Both the position numbers and the translations under genes were made by a program. Below, one piece after another: positions 22,867 to 35,315 of a DNA stretch of 64,000 nucleotides. Below the pieces are notes generated by a model that did no database searches, was not told the origin of the DNA, and saw only the letters and a program-made list of their open reading frames with translations. Source of the DNA: Hermatobates lingyangjiaoensis (lineage: Eukaryota > Arthropoda > Insecta > Hemiptera > Hermatobatidae); NCBI GenBank assembly GCA_026182355.1, contig JAPFBL010000537.1:65001-129000 (forward strand), given 5' to 3'. How positions within the stretch are numbered: position 1 is the stretch's first letter; every line of letters starts with the position of its first letter.

Positions 22867-23045
22867 CAGTTCAAAATTGAAGATAGGTAGCACACAACGT
22901 AAAGAAACACACTTACAAATTCAAAATTTCGGGCAATCCGTCTTCAGGAGAAAAGAGATAAGGGAGACCAAGCACATTTTAGACGCAACGGCTAGTAACT
23001 GACACGCCAACCGCCAGTGCTGCTCCCCGTGCCCGGTCTTGAAGT
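22867..23045 (-). mobile_element. family D' single arm
   Basis: Minus-strand copy of the unit at 60590-60800, including the distinctive GCACTGGCGGTTGG word and CUGAAGACGGAUUGCCCGAAAUUUUG. (TA)n lies at its outer end (22852-22866). Confidence 0.65.
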
Positions 23046-23129
23046 AATAGAATTAAGTGAAAATATAAACAGAAATTCAGATAAACAATACAAGTTGGGG
23101 AAAATATAAATGATTCTGAGAGAATTGGA

Positions 23130-24145
23130 GAAAATTTAAAAAAAAAAATGCCCCTTTGGGCTCCACTGTGGGTAATCTTGGTATCATGTATGATAATAAA
23201 TAGAGATTAAGATCTCTTGTAGGCTATCGTCACCTGGTGGGTAAGGACTAAATGTCAGAGGAGATCTAGGTCTCTCTCTTTCGTTAGAATAATGCTCGAG
23301 AGGGGTTCCATTCATACCCACCCTGAGTTCCATCAAAGCCAAAAGGATAAAGCAACTACCAGTATTCCAGCCCACTTAGCTGAGATCGTGGTCCGTTCCT
23401 ACTGGTAAAGGTTTAGGGTCTAGCTCCCTTAGATGCTAAGCAGGTATCAACCCGAGAAGATACTGCTCCTCACGCAGCGATCACAAGGGTCTACCCAACC
23501 TGGGTGAGAACACACAGCCATTACGAGTCCGACCTCTGAGGCGGGCTGAAGAGAGAACCCCTCCATGGGCCCCCGCCGCCCGCAGTACACACTTATTTTA
23601 AGAGTTTCGGGTCAAACTCCGGACCGAAGTCCTACTGAACCTGCTTTACTGCAGGTAGGGTCAGTGGCCCTTCTAGCCCCCTGTAAACCTTGCGCAGGGA
23701 AGACAAATGCAGCTTGCACCAGAGCTGCATGGCCCCGGGTGTTTGCACTAATGTAGCCCCGGTTCAAAAACCATGTGGATATTAAGCCATGCAACCTTAT
23801 GAGTAAGGCTGATGGCCCCACGTAGGGCAAGAGGCGAGCGATGAGTGACAGTTTAGAAGACCCAGCACAAGTGGTGCTGCACAAGGCTACCATTTTAACA
23901 CTCTGTTGGAAAACCTTTTAAACTCACCAAGCAAGAGGCTACCTTCCCGTACCGCCCAACGGGTCCAAGTTGTGCCGAAACACTTTAATAAAACCTTTCT
24001 GGCAAAGCCATCTGAGCTACTTGACCGCACTTGGAGCAGCCTGCCCTGTACTGTTAGCTTGTTCTGTGCAGCCTACACAATTACCACCTCTGCGACGAGG
24101 ACGCCAGTACTAGGTACATCCACCCCTAGAGGCAGTTAGAGGCAT
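23130..24145. other. G+C-rich island of unknown origin
   Basis: Composition changes abruptly to roughly half G+C for about 1 kb, against roughly 30% around it. No frame exceeds about 95 codons, and no tRNA, rRNA or transposase motif was recognised. Hairpin-rich words are frequent. It may be the untranslated region of a retrotransposon or an insertion from a differently composed source. Confidence 0.4.
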
Positions 24146-24334
24146 ATAGTTACGTTAAACAAAATTTAGAAATCTCAATGTAGAATCAGCTAAGTAATCT
24201 GATCCACCCTATACTCAAAATAGGAGCGAGATAATAAATGAGCTACACTTTCATCACTAAAAGATGAACAGCTATAAGTTTGGGCAATGGAAAGCAAAAC
24301 ATAACTGGCTTATATATATATACATATATAAATG

Positions 24335-24525
24335 AAAAAAGAAAACAAATAGAAGAAGCGAGAAAACTTACTGGGTCGATATTTCGAACTGAAGTTCGTC
24401 GTCAGGGAGAAGAAGGGAATATATATATATGCAGTTTCTTCTCAGCGCGAGTACTTCGCACTTCTTCCCGATGACGACGGATGTCGAAATATCGAAGTGA
24501 GTTCTGTAGTGTCTTTCTGTGTTCT
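24335..24525. mobile_element. family R foldback
   Basis: Arms mirror AGAAAACTTACTGGGTCGAT-like and GAAATATCGAAGTGAGTT words around a short (TA)n. Flanked by more TA near 24312. Confidence 0.65.
24376..24408 (-). ncRNA. hammerhead-like motif, family R
   Basis: Minus strand: core CUGACGA, extra C, stem II GAACU/AGUUC, GAA, self-complementary AUAU, then C. Stem I is weak in this arm. The opposite arm (24464-24497) has stem I CUUC/GAAG but core CCGAUGA. Confidence 0.45.
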
Positions 24526-24663
24526 TTTCTCTGTGTTAAAGTGTTTATGTTAAAGAGACATTAATATATTCTACTCAAGTTATTTGATAGTTAAAAATAG
24601 TTCAAATTTATTTATTAGAACTGCTGACATCGTACAAGTTAGGACCAACACTTTTACATTCTT

Positions 24664-24974
24664 ATGGGGGTCCAGATTGGCTCAGTGGTTAACGTGCTCG
24701 CCTGTGAACTGGTAGGTACAGGGTTCAATACCAACATTGGCTCTCGATATATTCACAAGGGAGAGGAATAACGTCATTTCTCAGAGAGGACGTTAAGCCG
24801 TCGGCCCCGAGCCAGTACAATGTCAGATACTCGTTAAAGAATCCTACTCTAAACACTATTGAGCTAGGGTCAAATTTAGCTTAGAGAACCAATCTCCATT
24901 GTTTGGTATCACAAAAGGGCTAATGTTCGGCCTATGTGTGTTCCCTTATTGGACTGTCACTGCAACCTAACCCA
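24664..24974 (+). mobile_element. tRNA-derived SINE (family 1)
   Basis: A-box-like TTGGCTCAGTGG and B box GGGTTCAATACC sit at usual tRNA spacing. The family body follows (GGACGTTAAGCC, GATGTCAGATACTC, GGTATCACAA, TGTGTTCCCTTA). A CCTAACCC-type end. Confidence 0.85.
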
Positions 24975-25880
24975 ACTTACGTCTTCTCATACAGATGTCT
25001 TCCAACGGCTGTACATAGAAAATCAGATCTTGAGTATTCTACGAGTATATCACATTTCACTAAAACTAAACGAACATCACTTAAATATGGATTCATGAAA
25101 TATACTACACGGAAACAATTTTTATTTTAACAATCATAAACATGATTAAATGTATAAATAACACTCAACAATTATATCCTATTTAATTTTAAAAGACATA
25201 AATTAAGTAATATCTTCTCAAAAATTGTATTTCGGACAAACTATAGTATGTTAGGTTAAAGCAAAATGATAAAAACAACTTTATTATAGTGAAATAGAGT
25301 TGTTTTCAGAGTTTTTTAAATATAGCTTAAACAGAAAGATCTATTTCTAACTTGTTAAAAGACTGTATTATTACAATAGGGAATAAGAGGAGGGTTTCTG
25401 CCCAAAGTTATAAAAAAAAACAAACAAACAATATCGAGTAAACAGTTTTGCCAAAGACACCGAGATGATAAAAGGATACAAACAGTAGAATACAGTTGAA
25501 ACAGGCTTAAATACTTCAATAAGTACCTCCTTCTTCAAGACGAGTTCTCAAGTTTTAAAACATTTCTAATCTTTACATTTTTATTTTATCTGCGGAGGAT
25601 ATGTCGTACAGAATATCTTATCTTACTGTATCTTATAATATCTACAATCTACTATCTTAAAGTCAACAGTTTTTACATTCAAGTCAAACTTTTCAAATTA
25701 TTTATGATCAAACAAATAAAAATAGTTTTTGTAAAATATATTGCTAGTACTGCTTCACATATAGGGTTTTTTTTTTCTTTATTTTATTTTGATATAGTTA
25801 AAAGATACATTCAATTAGGTTAGAAATGCTTTGTCTGTCAGAGTTTGTGTACAGTGACACCTGACGGCGAGGAAGTCAAC
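24975..25880. other. A+T-rich intergenic DNA
   Basis: No supported gene or repeat family was recognised. Confidence 0.5.
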
Positions 25881-25889
25881 TACACTTAC

Positions 25890-25925
25890 CGTCTGACAGT
25901 CGGCCATTTTCTTTTCCAATCAGCT
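25890..25925 (-). promoter_or_regulatory. candidate promoter and first coding exon
   Basis: On the minus strand: E-box CAGCTG, ATTGG (CCAAT), AAAATGGCCGAC with a good start context at 25907, five further codons, then the perfect donor ACG|GTAAGT at 25890/25889. AAAATGGC resembles YY1-type initiator sites that overlap start codons. No downstream exon was identified on this strand, so the gene is unproven. Confidence 0.35.
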
Positions 25926-26562
25926 GCTATAATAACCTTTAACACAGTTCTCTTATTCATCTTATATAAAATACAAACTTTTTTATGAACAAGCTTCTTT
26001 CTGAGAGTACTACAAAATTATTATTAATTCAATTATATCGTATCAGTTGATATAATTCATTAATAAATAATAACGGCTTGAAAAAACAAAATGATAACAC
26101 AATATATTGAACCATGTTAATTTTTAATGAAGATAAACTGACGAAATGGATTTTTTTTTTGTAATTGCGGTTTATTAACTGATAAGCCAATTCATATTTA
26201 ATTTTAATATTGCTTATAAATAATTCACTCTTTTATACTTGGCTCGCTTGCAGGAATGGAAAAGATGTAATAATCAGACATCAGAATTAAGAATATCAAC
26301 TACTTTTTCTATTCGCTAAATATTTATTAACACAAGGCCTTCAACACTTAGTGGTTCAGTCGATTAAAATAGGCCATAGCATGTACTAGCTACTGTTTTT
26401 TTTTAATTTTTTTTTCTTTTTTTTAAAAAACGAATATTGATTACAAGCTTATATATTATCTAACTTATTCAAAGAAAATAGTTTTCAATCACGTTTGTGA
26501 TCACATTTGATATTATGTAAGGTATTTACTGAAGATTATATAATAAGAAGCAGATAACAGAC

Positions 26563-26815
26563 ATGAAGCTAAGGACAGGGGGGGGGGGGGGGGGTCATGC
26601 GGGGTTTAGCGCGTGCTTGGTGACTCTTGAGTACAACAGTGCTCTGAAAAGAAAACTGGAGTTGAAGCGAGTGCATGACAGTGTTGCGCTGTTTGCTGTG
26701 TGCATTGAAGTTGACAGTGTTGCCAGTCTTGGCGCGGTCACTGTGTGCATTGACCTTGACAGTGTTGGTGATAAGGGCATGACTAGATAAGGCGAACAGG
26801 ACCAAAGGCAATACA
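26563..26815. repeat. G17 run and imperfect repeats of GTTGACAGTGTTG
   Basis: A run of 17 G (26578-26594) is followed by G+C-richer DNA with internal repeats TGTGTGCATTGA and GACAGTGTTG. Frames are open on both strands but look repeat-driven. Confidence 0.55.
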
Positions 26816-27760
26816 CTTAGTGAAATTTATTTGAAAAAAAAAAGTGCAATGATTGCAAGCATTGGCTGAACAATTCCTCAATCAAGTGCATAACAATAAA
26901 ATAACACTATATGCGGTGTCACGGAAGGTATCTGCAATGTTACGAGATAAAACAAACCACGACACCTGTGTGATAGGTATTGAAATAAATTCACTTAACC
27001 TGCCGGTCAACTTAACAACTAATCCGCCTGGTGGACAAAGGCGTAACTAAATCTGTTATCACTTTTCCTGATAGTCGTAAACTAAGATTAACAACCAGTT
27101 TTTGTTCATCCTTTTATGGTTAGTTCTCTAATATATTTTTACTTACGTTAAAACTACATAAATACATTTATTTATTTCAATCCTATACACACGCCTTCCA
27201 GTTTCACTTAAATTAAGATTTTTGCCAATTTAACAGATTTCACTTTGGATCTGTTAAATTTAACAAGATCCTCAAAGCTGTTAAACAATCAAGAAGTTAG
27301 GCCAGACAATATACGTTTTTTTTTTTCAAAATCATAACCTTGCAAATACCATGTGCAATAAGCAGTGTTTTCAAGTACCACGAATGTCTGAAGCGCTTGA
27401 TTATAGTAAAGTGCAGATCGAAGTGCCACTAACGTGCCTTAACTTGAGTGATTAATCACATACAACAATCTTCTTGCCACTTAGATTTTAGAGCAATAAT
27501 TTATATCAAAGAGCCAATATTGGATTTATACTTTTGCAGGTGTATTGGACAAATTATCACACTTTAGCGTAAGTAACCTTTCTTAAACGACAGTTTCGTT
27601 TGTAGTTTGAGCTGTACCTGTTTGATTCTGATATAGAATGTTGTCTAACTTTTTTATTCTTGTGTAATAGAAGACGTACCTCTTAAATCAAGTATTGAGA
27701 GTCATCTACCTTTCTAATTTATAAAGGTATTGTTTTCTTAACCACAATTGCTAATAAACA
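26816..27760. other. A+T-rich intergenic DNA
   Basis: A frame of 65 codons (26853-27050) is open, but I see no family motif, donor or acceptor that would make it an exon. Confidence 0.45.
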
Positions 27761-27763
27761 CTA

Positions 27764-27996
27764 ATTTCTTCTTCTCGGAATTCGGTCAACGTTAATTATT
27801 TGAAATCACCTTTTTTGCCAACGTTTCATCTTTCTTTTAAGACATCCTCAATACTAAATATGATGTAGATAAGATAAATCTCCATTGTTTTTGGGTTTTA
27901 AGCCCTGAGGATGTCATAAAATAAAGACGAAACGTTGCCAAAAAAAAAGGTGAATTCAAATCATTAACCCTGACCAAATTCCGAGAAGAAGGAAAA
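27764..27996. mobile_element. family J foldback
   Basis: Arms mirror TTCTTCTCGGAATTCGGTCA and GCCAACGTTTC words. The right arm has GCC-CUGAGGA-U-GUC...GAC-GAA-ACGU-U (27910-27945), a hammerhead-like layout. Its stem I partner GCC should be GGC, and is GGC in the left arm. Confidence 0.7.
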
Positions 27997-28097
27997 TTAT
28001 TTTTAATTCATTTAGAGTAGTCATACCTCCGACTTCAACCACAATCCATTACAAATCGCATTTGTTCGAAGTTGAAAACAATTTTTCCCGTTAGAAA

Positions 28098-29545
28098 CAA
28101 TGGTATACGCATTAATCTGTGGTACACTCATACTCATACTATGGTATACTCATTAATCAGGTGTATACTCATACTATGGTATATTCATTAATCTGTGGTA
28201 TACTCATACTATGGTATACTAATTAATCTGTGGTATACTCATACTATGGTATACTTATTAATAGGTGGTATTGCTCATACTATGGTATATTTATTAATCA
28301 GTGGTATACTCATACTATGGTATACTCATTAATCAGGGGGGGGGGTTATTGCTCATACTATGGTATATTCATTAATCAGTGGCATATCATACTATGGTAT
28401 ATTCATTAATCAGTGGTATACTCATACTATGGTATATTCATTAATCAGTGGCATATCATACTATGGTATATTCATTAATCAGTGGTATACTCATACTATG
28501 GTATATTCATTAATCAGTGGCATATCATACTATGGTATACTAATTAATCTGTGGTATACTCATACTATGGTATACTTATTAATAGGTGGTATTGCTCATA
28601 CTATGGTATATTTATTAATCAGTGGTATACTCATACTATGGTATACTCATTAATCAGGGGGGGTTATTGCTCATACTATGGTATATTCATTAATCAGTGG
28701 CATATCATACTATGGTATATTCATTAATCAGTGGTATACTCATACTATGGTATATTCATTAATCAGTGGCATATCATACTATGGTATATTCATTAATCAG
28801 TGGTATACTCATACTACACCTTACCCCTCTGTGTGTTGTTTTCAGTATTATGGCTGAATAAGCTGGGAGCACTAAATAATACCAAAACAGGTATACTCAT
28901 ACTATGGTATACTCATTAATCAGGGAGGGGGTTATTGCTCATACTATGGTATATTCATTAATCAGTGGCATATCATACTATGGTATATTCATTAATCAGT
29001 GGTATACTCATACTATGGTATATTCATTAATCAGTGGCATATCATACTATGGTATATTCATTAATCAGTGGTATACTCATACTGGTATACCATTAACCCT
29101 CTGGTGTTGTTTTCTATGGTATTATGTGAATTATAGCTGGGAGCTCATACTATGGTATCAATTAATCAGGTATACTCATACTATGGTATATCATTAATCA
29201 GGGGGGGGGTTATTGCTCATACTATGGTATATTCATTAATCAGTGGCATATCATACTATGGTATATTCATTAATCAGTGGTATATCATACTATGGTATAT
29301 TCATTAATCAGTGGCATATCATACTATGGTATATTCATTAATCAGTGGTATACTCATACTATGGTATATTCATTAATCAGTGGCATATCATACTATGGTA
29401 TATTCATTAATCTGTGGTATACTCATACTACACCTTACCCCTCTGTGTGTTGTTTTCAGTATTATGGCTGAATAAGCTGGGAGCACTAAATAATACCAAA
29501 ACAGGTATACTCATACTATGGTATACTCATTAATCTGTTCTGACC
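28098..29545. repeat. complex minisatellite CATACTATGGTATA
   Basis: Units of about 33-36 bp (CATACTATGGTATATTCATT plus AATCAGTGG) alternate in a higher-order pattern. A 77-bp block (ACACCTTACCCCTCTGTGTG to CCAAAACAG) recurs at 28815-28891 and 29428-29504, with a decayed version near 29080-29150. Confidence 0.9.
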
Positions 29546-30514
29546 CATAAGAAAACTACATAAAAAATATCAATAAAACGTGTATCTGACCAGCTTTAGA
29601 CTTAAACACTGTATGTATAAAAAAACAGTAATAATAGTTATTTACTCTTTTTCTTGATAAAGATATGGAATAATTTTTCCCATACCTGTCATTATCTAAG
29701 GTCTTTGCTTAGTTACCACTATAATCCCCATGGTGACATTGGATTTCCTAAAGACTCGAGGTGGTATATTTTTTAGCGAGGTCATACTGGATGCGAGATC
29801 GGAACGTCAACACCTGTTTCATTTTTATTTATTCACTCATGCCTCGGTTTAACGGCCTAAAAGGATTATACACTGGTCTCATATTCCCTATCATCCGAAG
29901 TTTCCAATAAAATACTGTATTTCAAGTTTTTAATCAACTCAAGTTTCTGTAATACTGTTAAATTGACTCTTTTCAACTTTTCTACAGGGTTTAATGTGCC
30001 CTGATTAAAGAAAAAAAAAATATATTTAATATTATACAAACAATACAGAAAATAGGACCAAACAGCTACATGTGTTCCACCAAAGCAGTAAACAAAAGTA
30101 TAAATTTTGTCCGTTGCTACCGAAAGTGAGTCCGTTAAATGGAGGCATGAAAGTAATTTCTTTTTTCACTTCTATAGTAGTTAACACGGTCTTTCTTGCC
30201 TCCTTCCCCTTCTTAATGGCTTTTTTTTTTTTTTTTTTTGGAGACATGATAAAGGGTTATAGTTCAGAAACAATTCACAAATTAATGAAAACTTAATAAG
30301 GCTCTGGTAACAACGTCTGGACAAGATTGAAGCTGGGACGCGAAAGAACGCTATTGGAAGAGTCGAACAGAACGAGACACGCAGTTCGGCTAGACTCGGC
30401 CGAGTTCGGCTATCCGAACGATGCAACGGCTCTATCGTCACAACGCGGGCATTTCGAAATCAGAATATTTGTTCGAAGAAGTTAGATTAAAATTTTCCTC
30501 CAAATTTTCAGTAT
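29546..30514. other. interior of candidate transposon, A22-coded lysine run
   Basis: On the minus strand an ATG at 30247 opens 71 codons beginning MSPK and a poly-lysine run that comes from a homopolymer. A CpG-richer stretch at 30300-30480 lies just upstream of it. No family was recognised. Confidence 0.35.
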
Positions 30515-30789
30515 AGTCGGAGGTATGACTCTATAAGGTGTATTTACATGATTTCGACTACAATACGTTGGAATTCATATAATTTTGATATATTGTGTGA
30601 CCTACTCTGTTTTAGCAAATTAAAAGACCCATCCAGTTTGAAAAGTCCTACCCCAGTAACAATATACTCATTATTATAAGTATTAAACCAAGTAATGAAA
30701 ATAACTATTGTACACATTTATTTAATTTTGAGAAATCAAAAAACTAAAAACTTTTCACCCTCATTTTACTTTAATAAAATATTCTAAAT

Positions 30790-30990
30790 ATCAATGATCA
30801 AATCACAATATGAAAATGGGAAAACAAGACTAAGATCTTTCAACCACAACAAACGGTCTTTGTCAGAGTCAAAAACCCAACTGAAACACAAGATGTAGGG
30901 TTTTTGACTTTGACGAAGACCGCTTGTTGTGGTTGAAAGATCTTAGTCTTTTTTTCCATTTCATATTATTGTTTGATCATTCGTGTTTAT
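30790..30990. mobile_element. family F foldback
   Basis: Arms mirror GGGAAAACAAGACTAAGATC-like words. Minus core is CUGACAA and plus core is UUGACGA, so both are probably inactive. Confidence 0.8.
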
Positions 30991-31231
30991 GTGAAATCTT
31001 GTTATCTAAATATAAAATATAACAATACACGAAATTTAAACTGATTTCATTAAAAATAATAAACCATAAATTATAAAAATATTCTTAGAAATTCAATTGT
31101 GGTTATAGGTAATGATTAAAAGTATCACAGACATCTTTCAGAATGCATAAATCAGCGGATATCAATTCCTTTTAAAAATTGAGGCCAGTATTGACTAAGA
31201 TTCCCTTAAATTCAATGAACTGAAGCTACAA

Positions 31232-31492
31232 AACGTTTTTCTTTTAATAGTCATTACGTTTTTCATCCAACGTTTTTCTTTTAATAGTCATTACGTTTTT
31301 CATCCAACGTTTTTTCTTTTAATAGTCATTACGTTTTTCATCCAACGTTTTTTTCTTTTAATAGTCATTACGGTTTTCATCCAACGTTTTTTCTTTTAAT
31401 AGTCATTACGTTTTTCATCTAACGTTTTTCTTTTAATAGTCATTACGTTTTTCATCCAACGTTTCTCTTTTAATAGTCATAACGTTTTTCAC
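31232..31492. repeat. 37-bp minisatellite, about 7 copies
   Basis: Unit CGTTTTTCTTTTAATAGTCA plus TTACGTTTTTCATCCAA, with small T-run length changes. Confidence 0.95.
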
Positions 31493-31499
31493 CGTTCTT

Positions 31500-33970
31500 T
31501 GTTCATCAGAATAAAAGTAGAGGTAGGTCACATTGTAATATTGTTGAATGACTAAATATATTAGTTGTAGTGACAAAACAACAGTATTTGAAATCGTAAA
31601 CCCAATATTCGCCTTTTGATATTTCTCGCTGAAAAAGGAAAAAATTTTAATAACAAAATATATATCTTTTTTTATTTTTTTTTTTAAATTAGTGGCAAGA
31701 ATGTTATTGAAAAGTTAGTTTAACACAAATTATTTAAAAAATATCCCTGTTCATTTACTTGAAATATATTATTTTAACTATGTAAATAATATATATTGTT
31801 ATTGTCAAATGCCTGAACGTGTTCAGCACAGCCAAATGCAAGAGACCAAGGTAAGACAAATGAGCATATTATCGACAATTAATTGACTATCTATCTCAAT
31901 TTTAAAATCACCACAGTCTTGGTTCAGATAACAGTATAAGCATTGCGCAAATATTAAGCTCAATTATTCTGAACCAATTGATTTAATAAGGCCAATTTAA
32001 TTAATGACAAAGTCATATTGTCATTAGTATCATAGAAATATGGGAGGGAAATTCCTTTAACAAAATAACTCGATTTCATTGAGCAATATTTCAACGATGG
32101 AAACAGTAATGTTTTACAAGTATTCAATGTGGCCACCAGATGGAAGCACATGTAACACCATTTGATAAGGGAGTATACCCGCCAAGCGTTTGTCACCATA
32201 TCACGGCTCTGTGAATTATCATTATCATTTTTCATTCATTAATGTCATGGACACCTCGTAAAAAATCTCGAGATCGAATTTTTTCACGATCACTATACCT
32301 TACTTATAGTAAAGTAAAAACTTATTCAGCAGGCTGTGACATCGTGATAAACGGCTCTTCATGAATTCCCTTATCGCATTAATTTGTAACGTGCTACAAG
32401 TGGGGTCATTAAAACAATGTTTTAATTAATTAATTCATGAAACATTAATTATTTATTGAAATATTACTTAATGAAACCATTTATATTTGTTTGTTGATTC
32501 TTTTTAATTCAGTTATTTTCAAAATTCAGTCCATATACCTGAACTGAAGATATAATATTAAACAAATAACTTATATAATGGGTTCGATTTTTTGGGAATA
32601 CATTTTTTTCCATGAGTTTGGTAAATAACGATTTACTTTTAAATAACTGGGACAAATTGAACTCTTTTTAGGCGTTTTATTGCACAAAGGATTCTAGCAT
32701 GCAGTAAACATGGTTTATACTGGTCTAGGCTAATACTTCAACCGAGAAAAAGACCTCGCTGTTCGAAAAGAAATGGTTGACATTATTTCGGCTAGGAATT
32801 TTAAAGTTCCCGTGGACCAGTGTTGCACCGGTTCAAAGTTAATTGAGCAAGTCAGGATCTAAAATGGGTGTTTTTCCAGTTAAAATAACGAGCAGTGTTG
32901 TATTGCACAACTGAAAGTCACCAAAGTACCAGATAATCAACTATGCTCAAATATAATCCGCGCGCAAAATATCAACATTTACACATTCATCACCTCATTA
33001 TATATTAATTTGTCTTATATATTTAATTATTGTCGACACAGCCTTATGAGTTATAACTCTTGTCGTTATCAACTAACAATAATCTAATCTATATTAGTAA
33101 ATTAAAAATATACTTTGAAAATATATAGAAACGCGTATTATATTTACGAAGACACGCGTTTTTAACCACTTATTAATATTAAAACAAACAGGAAATGGAC
33201 ATCCTTTATGATTGCAGTTTATAAATGAAACGCATTACTTACATTTATTAGTTCAGAATCAATTCTTTTCTTTCAGCTGTTCTCAATTCAAGTATTTCCA
33301 TACGAACATTTTATAGAAAGTAAAGTAAATGTAATGATCGATTCGATATTCTTGCATTTTCTCCATAGAAGTATAATGAACTCTTAATAAATTAATGTTT
33401 AACAGTTATTCTATTGCTTTCACGAAGATATTGACTCCGCAAGGCAGCTAAACAGCATCACCAAAGAGTTCATCTTCGCTTATCTACACTAGAACATTTG
33501 ACTAACCTAAACAAAGTATTTTATAACATTTATATTTCTTTGAAAGACATTTCCTTAAAATATTGTATTCATACTTTTTTCGCTATTGCAGTGCTTATTA
33601 TTATCTTAGTATTATTATTATTATTATCATTATATACATTATGTTATTCTATCAAAAGAGAGCACTGAAGAAACAACATGAAAAAGGTTCTTCACTTCTT
33701 GGTAACTTACCACAAAAATACTATTCAACTAAAACTTCAAAACGCTTTTTAACGCAATGCATTATGTTTCAAGAAAGTATGCTCTTCAAAACTAGCTATT
33801 CTTAATTCTGATCTCCAAACAATGCTGTGTGCCACAGGAATGAAAATTTATGTCAAAACAATATGGCGGACTAAAAAGCTTACTATCGACATCTTCGTGA
33901 TAATGTTGACGGTATCAAGTTACAGGTATCAGGGAGCAGTGCTTTGTAAACAAGTACATACTGGGTATTC
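31500..33970. other. A+T-rich intergenic DNA
   Basis: A family T 3' end (TCTCGAGATCGAATTTTTTC plus hairpin) is at 32262-32330. The 91-codon frame at 31960-32235 on the minus strand has no recognised motif. Confidence 0.45.
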
Positions 33971-33979
33971 TAGTTAAAC

Positions 33980-34107
33980 CTGCGTCCAAGTAACCGTCGT
34001 GAAACCTCCTCCTAGATAACCATTGAATGCTTTCCATTATTAATCCGTCATCTACTACCACATCATACGTATAATTTTTTGTAGATCTCAACTCTTGCAC
34101 ATGAACA
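33980..34107 (-). CDS. candidate internal exon, unknown protein
   Basis: Minus strand: acceptor TTTATCAG, 42 open codons, then donor GCAG|GTTTAA. The peptide starts VHVQELRSTKNYTYDVVVDD and goes on GLIMESIQWL. Alternating hydrophobic strands followed by VDDG resemble an OB-fold, but no family can be named. No companion exons were found. It could equally be a transposon fragment. Confidence 0.3.
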
Positions 34108-34109
34108 CT

Positions 34110-34940
34110 GATAAATTGCTGTGTTCCAATGAAAGAAAAAAAAAACGATACAGTAATATGTATTTTATTTAAAAGAATACTAGAAACATACAGGACCTGT
34201 TAGCTGCTAATGAAGAAAATAATTTCAATTCGAGAGATCCTTTTATTGAAAATGTAAATAACATTTCAGAAGATATCATTTCTTTTTTTTTAAATTCTTA
34301 AATTAAACAAAATACCTGAAATATCCGTACTTGAAAGGAACCATTGTTTTCTTTTTCGTTATTCTATATTTTAATATATCAGTGTTCAGAATTATTTAAT
34401 TTTGTTGATATTAAAGTTATATTCAGTATCATTTATTTTTTTTTTTACATATTATGTGGATCTATAAACAGGGAGGAGGTTTAAAACAGGTTACTCGAAC
34501 GTAAAATTGAACTAAAATATACCAAATTTTCGTTCTCAGAGAACAATAAATAATTATTTACACTCACCTAATATTTAAAATACATACTTTTGTACAAAAC
34601 AAACAGCAATAACACTTGCATGTCATTTCATTGAATTATAATTTTTAAATACAAAAAAAAATTTAAATCTTAATGCTAATAGAACCATCGTAAATAAAGA
34701 CAAAATCAATATATATATATAATATATATATTTTTTTTTAGCGGTTAATTTGAAAAGCGTAATTACATTGATAAAAGGTGTTTTATGTTTTTGCAAAAAA
34801 AAAAAGAAAATCCACATAAAATATAAGCGTATAAACCTAGACACATAAAATTAAAAAACCTAGAATTTAAAGAATTTTAGAAAAAACGTGAAAGACGATT
34901 TAATTGAATAATAAATTAAAAAAAAAAAAAGAAAATATTC
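34110..34940. other. A+T-rich intergenic DNA
   Basis: Homopolymer A/T runs and a short TA tract near 34709. Nothing else supported. Confidence 0.5.
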
Positions 34941-34946
34941 AATACA

Positions 34947-35083
34947 ATGATATTTCTATGGGACATGGGACATATGGATATACCATCCATACAATGGTAT
35001 TTTTATGGGACATATGGATATACCATCCATACAATGGTATTTTTATGGGACATATGGATATACCATCCATATAATGGAATTTT
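34947..35083. repeat. 40-bp minisatellite, three copies
   Basis: Unit GGGACATATGGATATACCAT plus CCATACAATGGTATTTTTAT, almost perfect. Confidence 0.95.
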
Positions 35084-35315
35084 TTTTATGAATTCTGGAA
35101 GTCTTAAATACTACTATTTCAAATCTCACAGAAATGTGAAATATATTGAATATATAGCGGAAAAATGTATTGTCATATATCTCGTACTGAATAATTAATG
35201 GGAAAGATTAACTTTTCTGTTTTATATAGGTTTTTAAAAAATAAAAAAAAATAAAAAAACAGGGTTTTTTGCAAACAAAAGGGCTAAAATATTTGAAAAA
35301 CTTTTGGCGATTATA

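Larger units (their letters stand above)
28021..30528. mobile_element. candidate DNA transposon with 14-bp terminal inverted repeats
   Basis: TCATACCTCCGACT at 28021-28034 is repeated inverted, without mismatch, at 30515-30528. Both ends have a nearby TTCGAA-containing subterminal word. The interior holds a minisatellite and a CpG-richer segment (30300-30480). No clear target duplication or transposase was found. Confidence 0.4.

Noticed and set aside
23430..23520. 5S rRNA-like word GCTAAGCAGG
   Set aside because: Only about ten bases match the 5S internal region. The flanking helices and control elements are absent.
28360..29471. Repeated frames reading MVYSLISGISYYGIFINQW
   Set aside because: The minisatellite unit stays in frame by chance of its length. 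The peptide repeats with the DNA and changes frame at each spacer.
30032..30247. MSPK poly-lysine protein as a real first exon
   Set aside because: The lysine run is a homopolymer of about 20 A. The remaining peptide shows no family and the frame ends in A+T-rich DNA without a clear donor.
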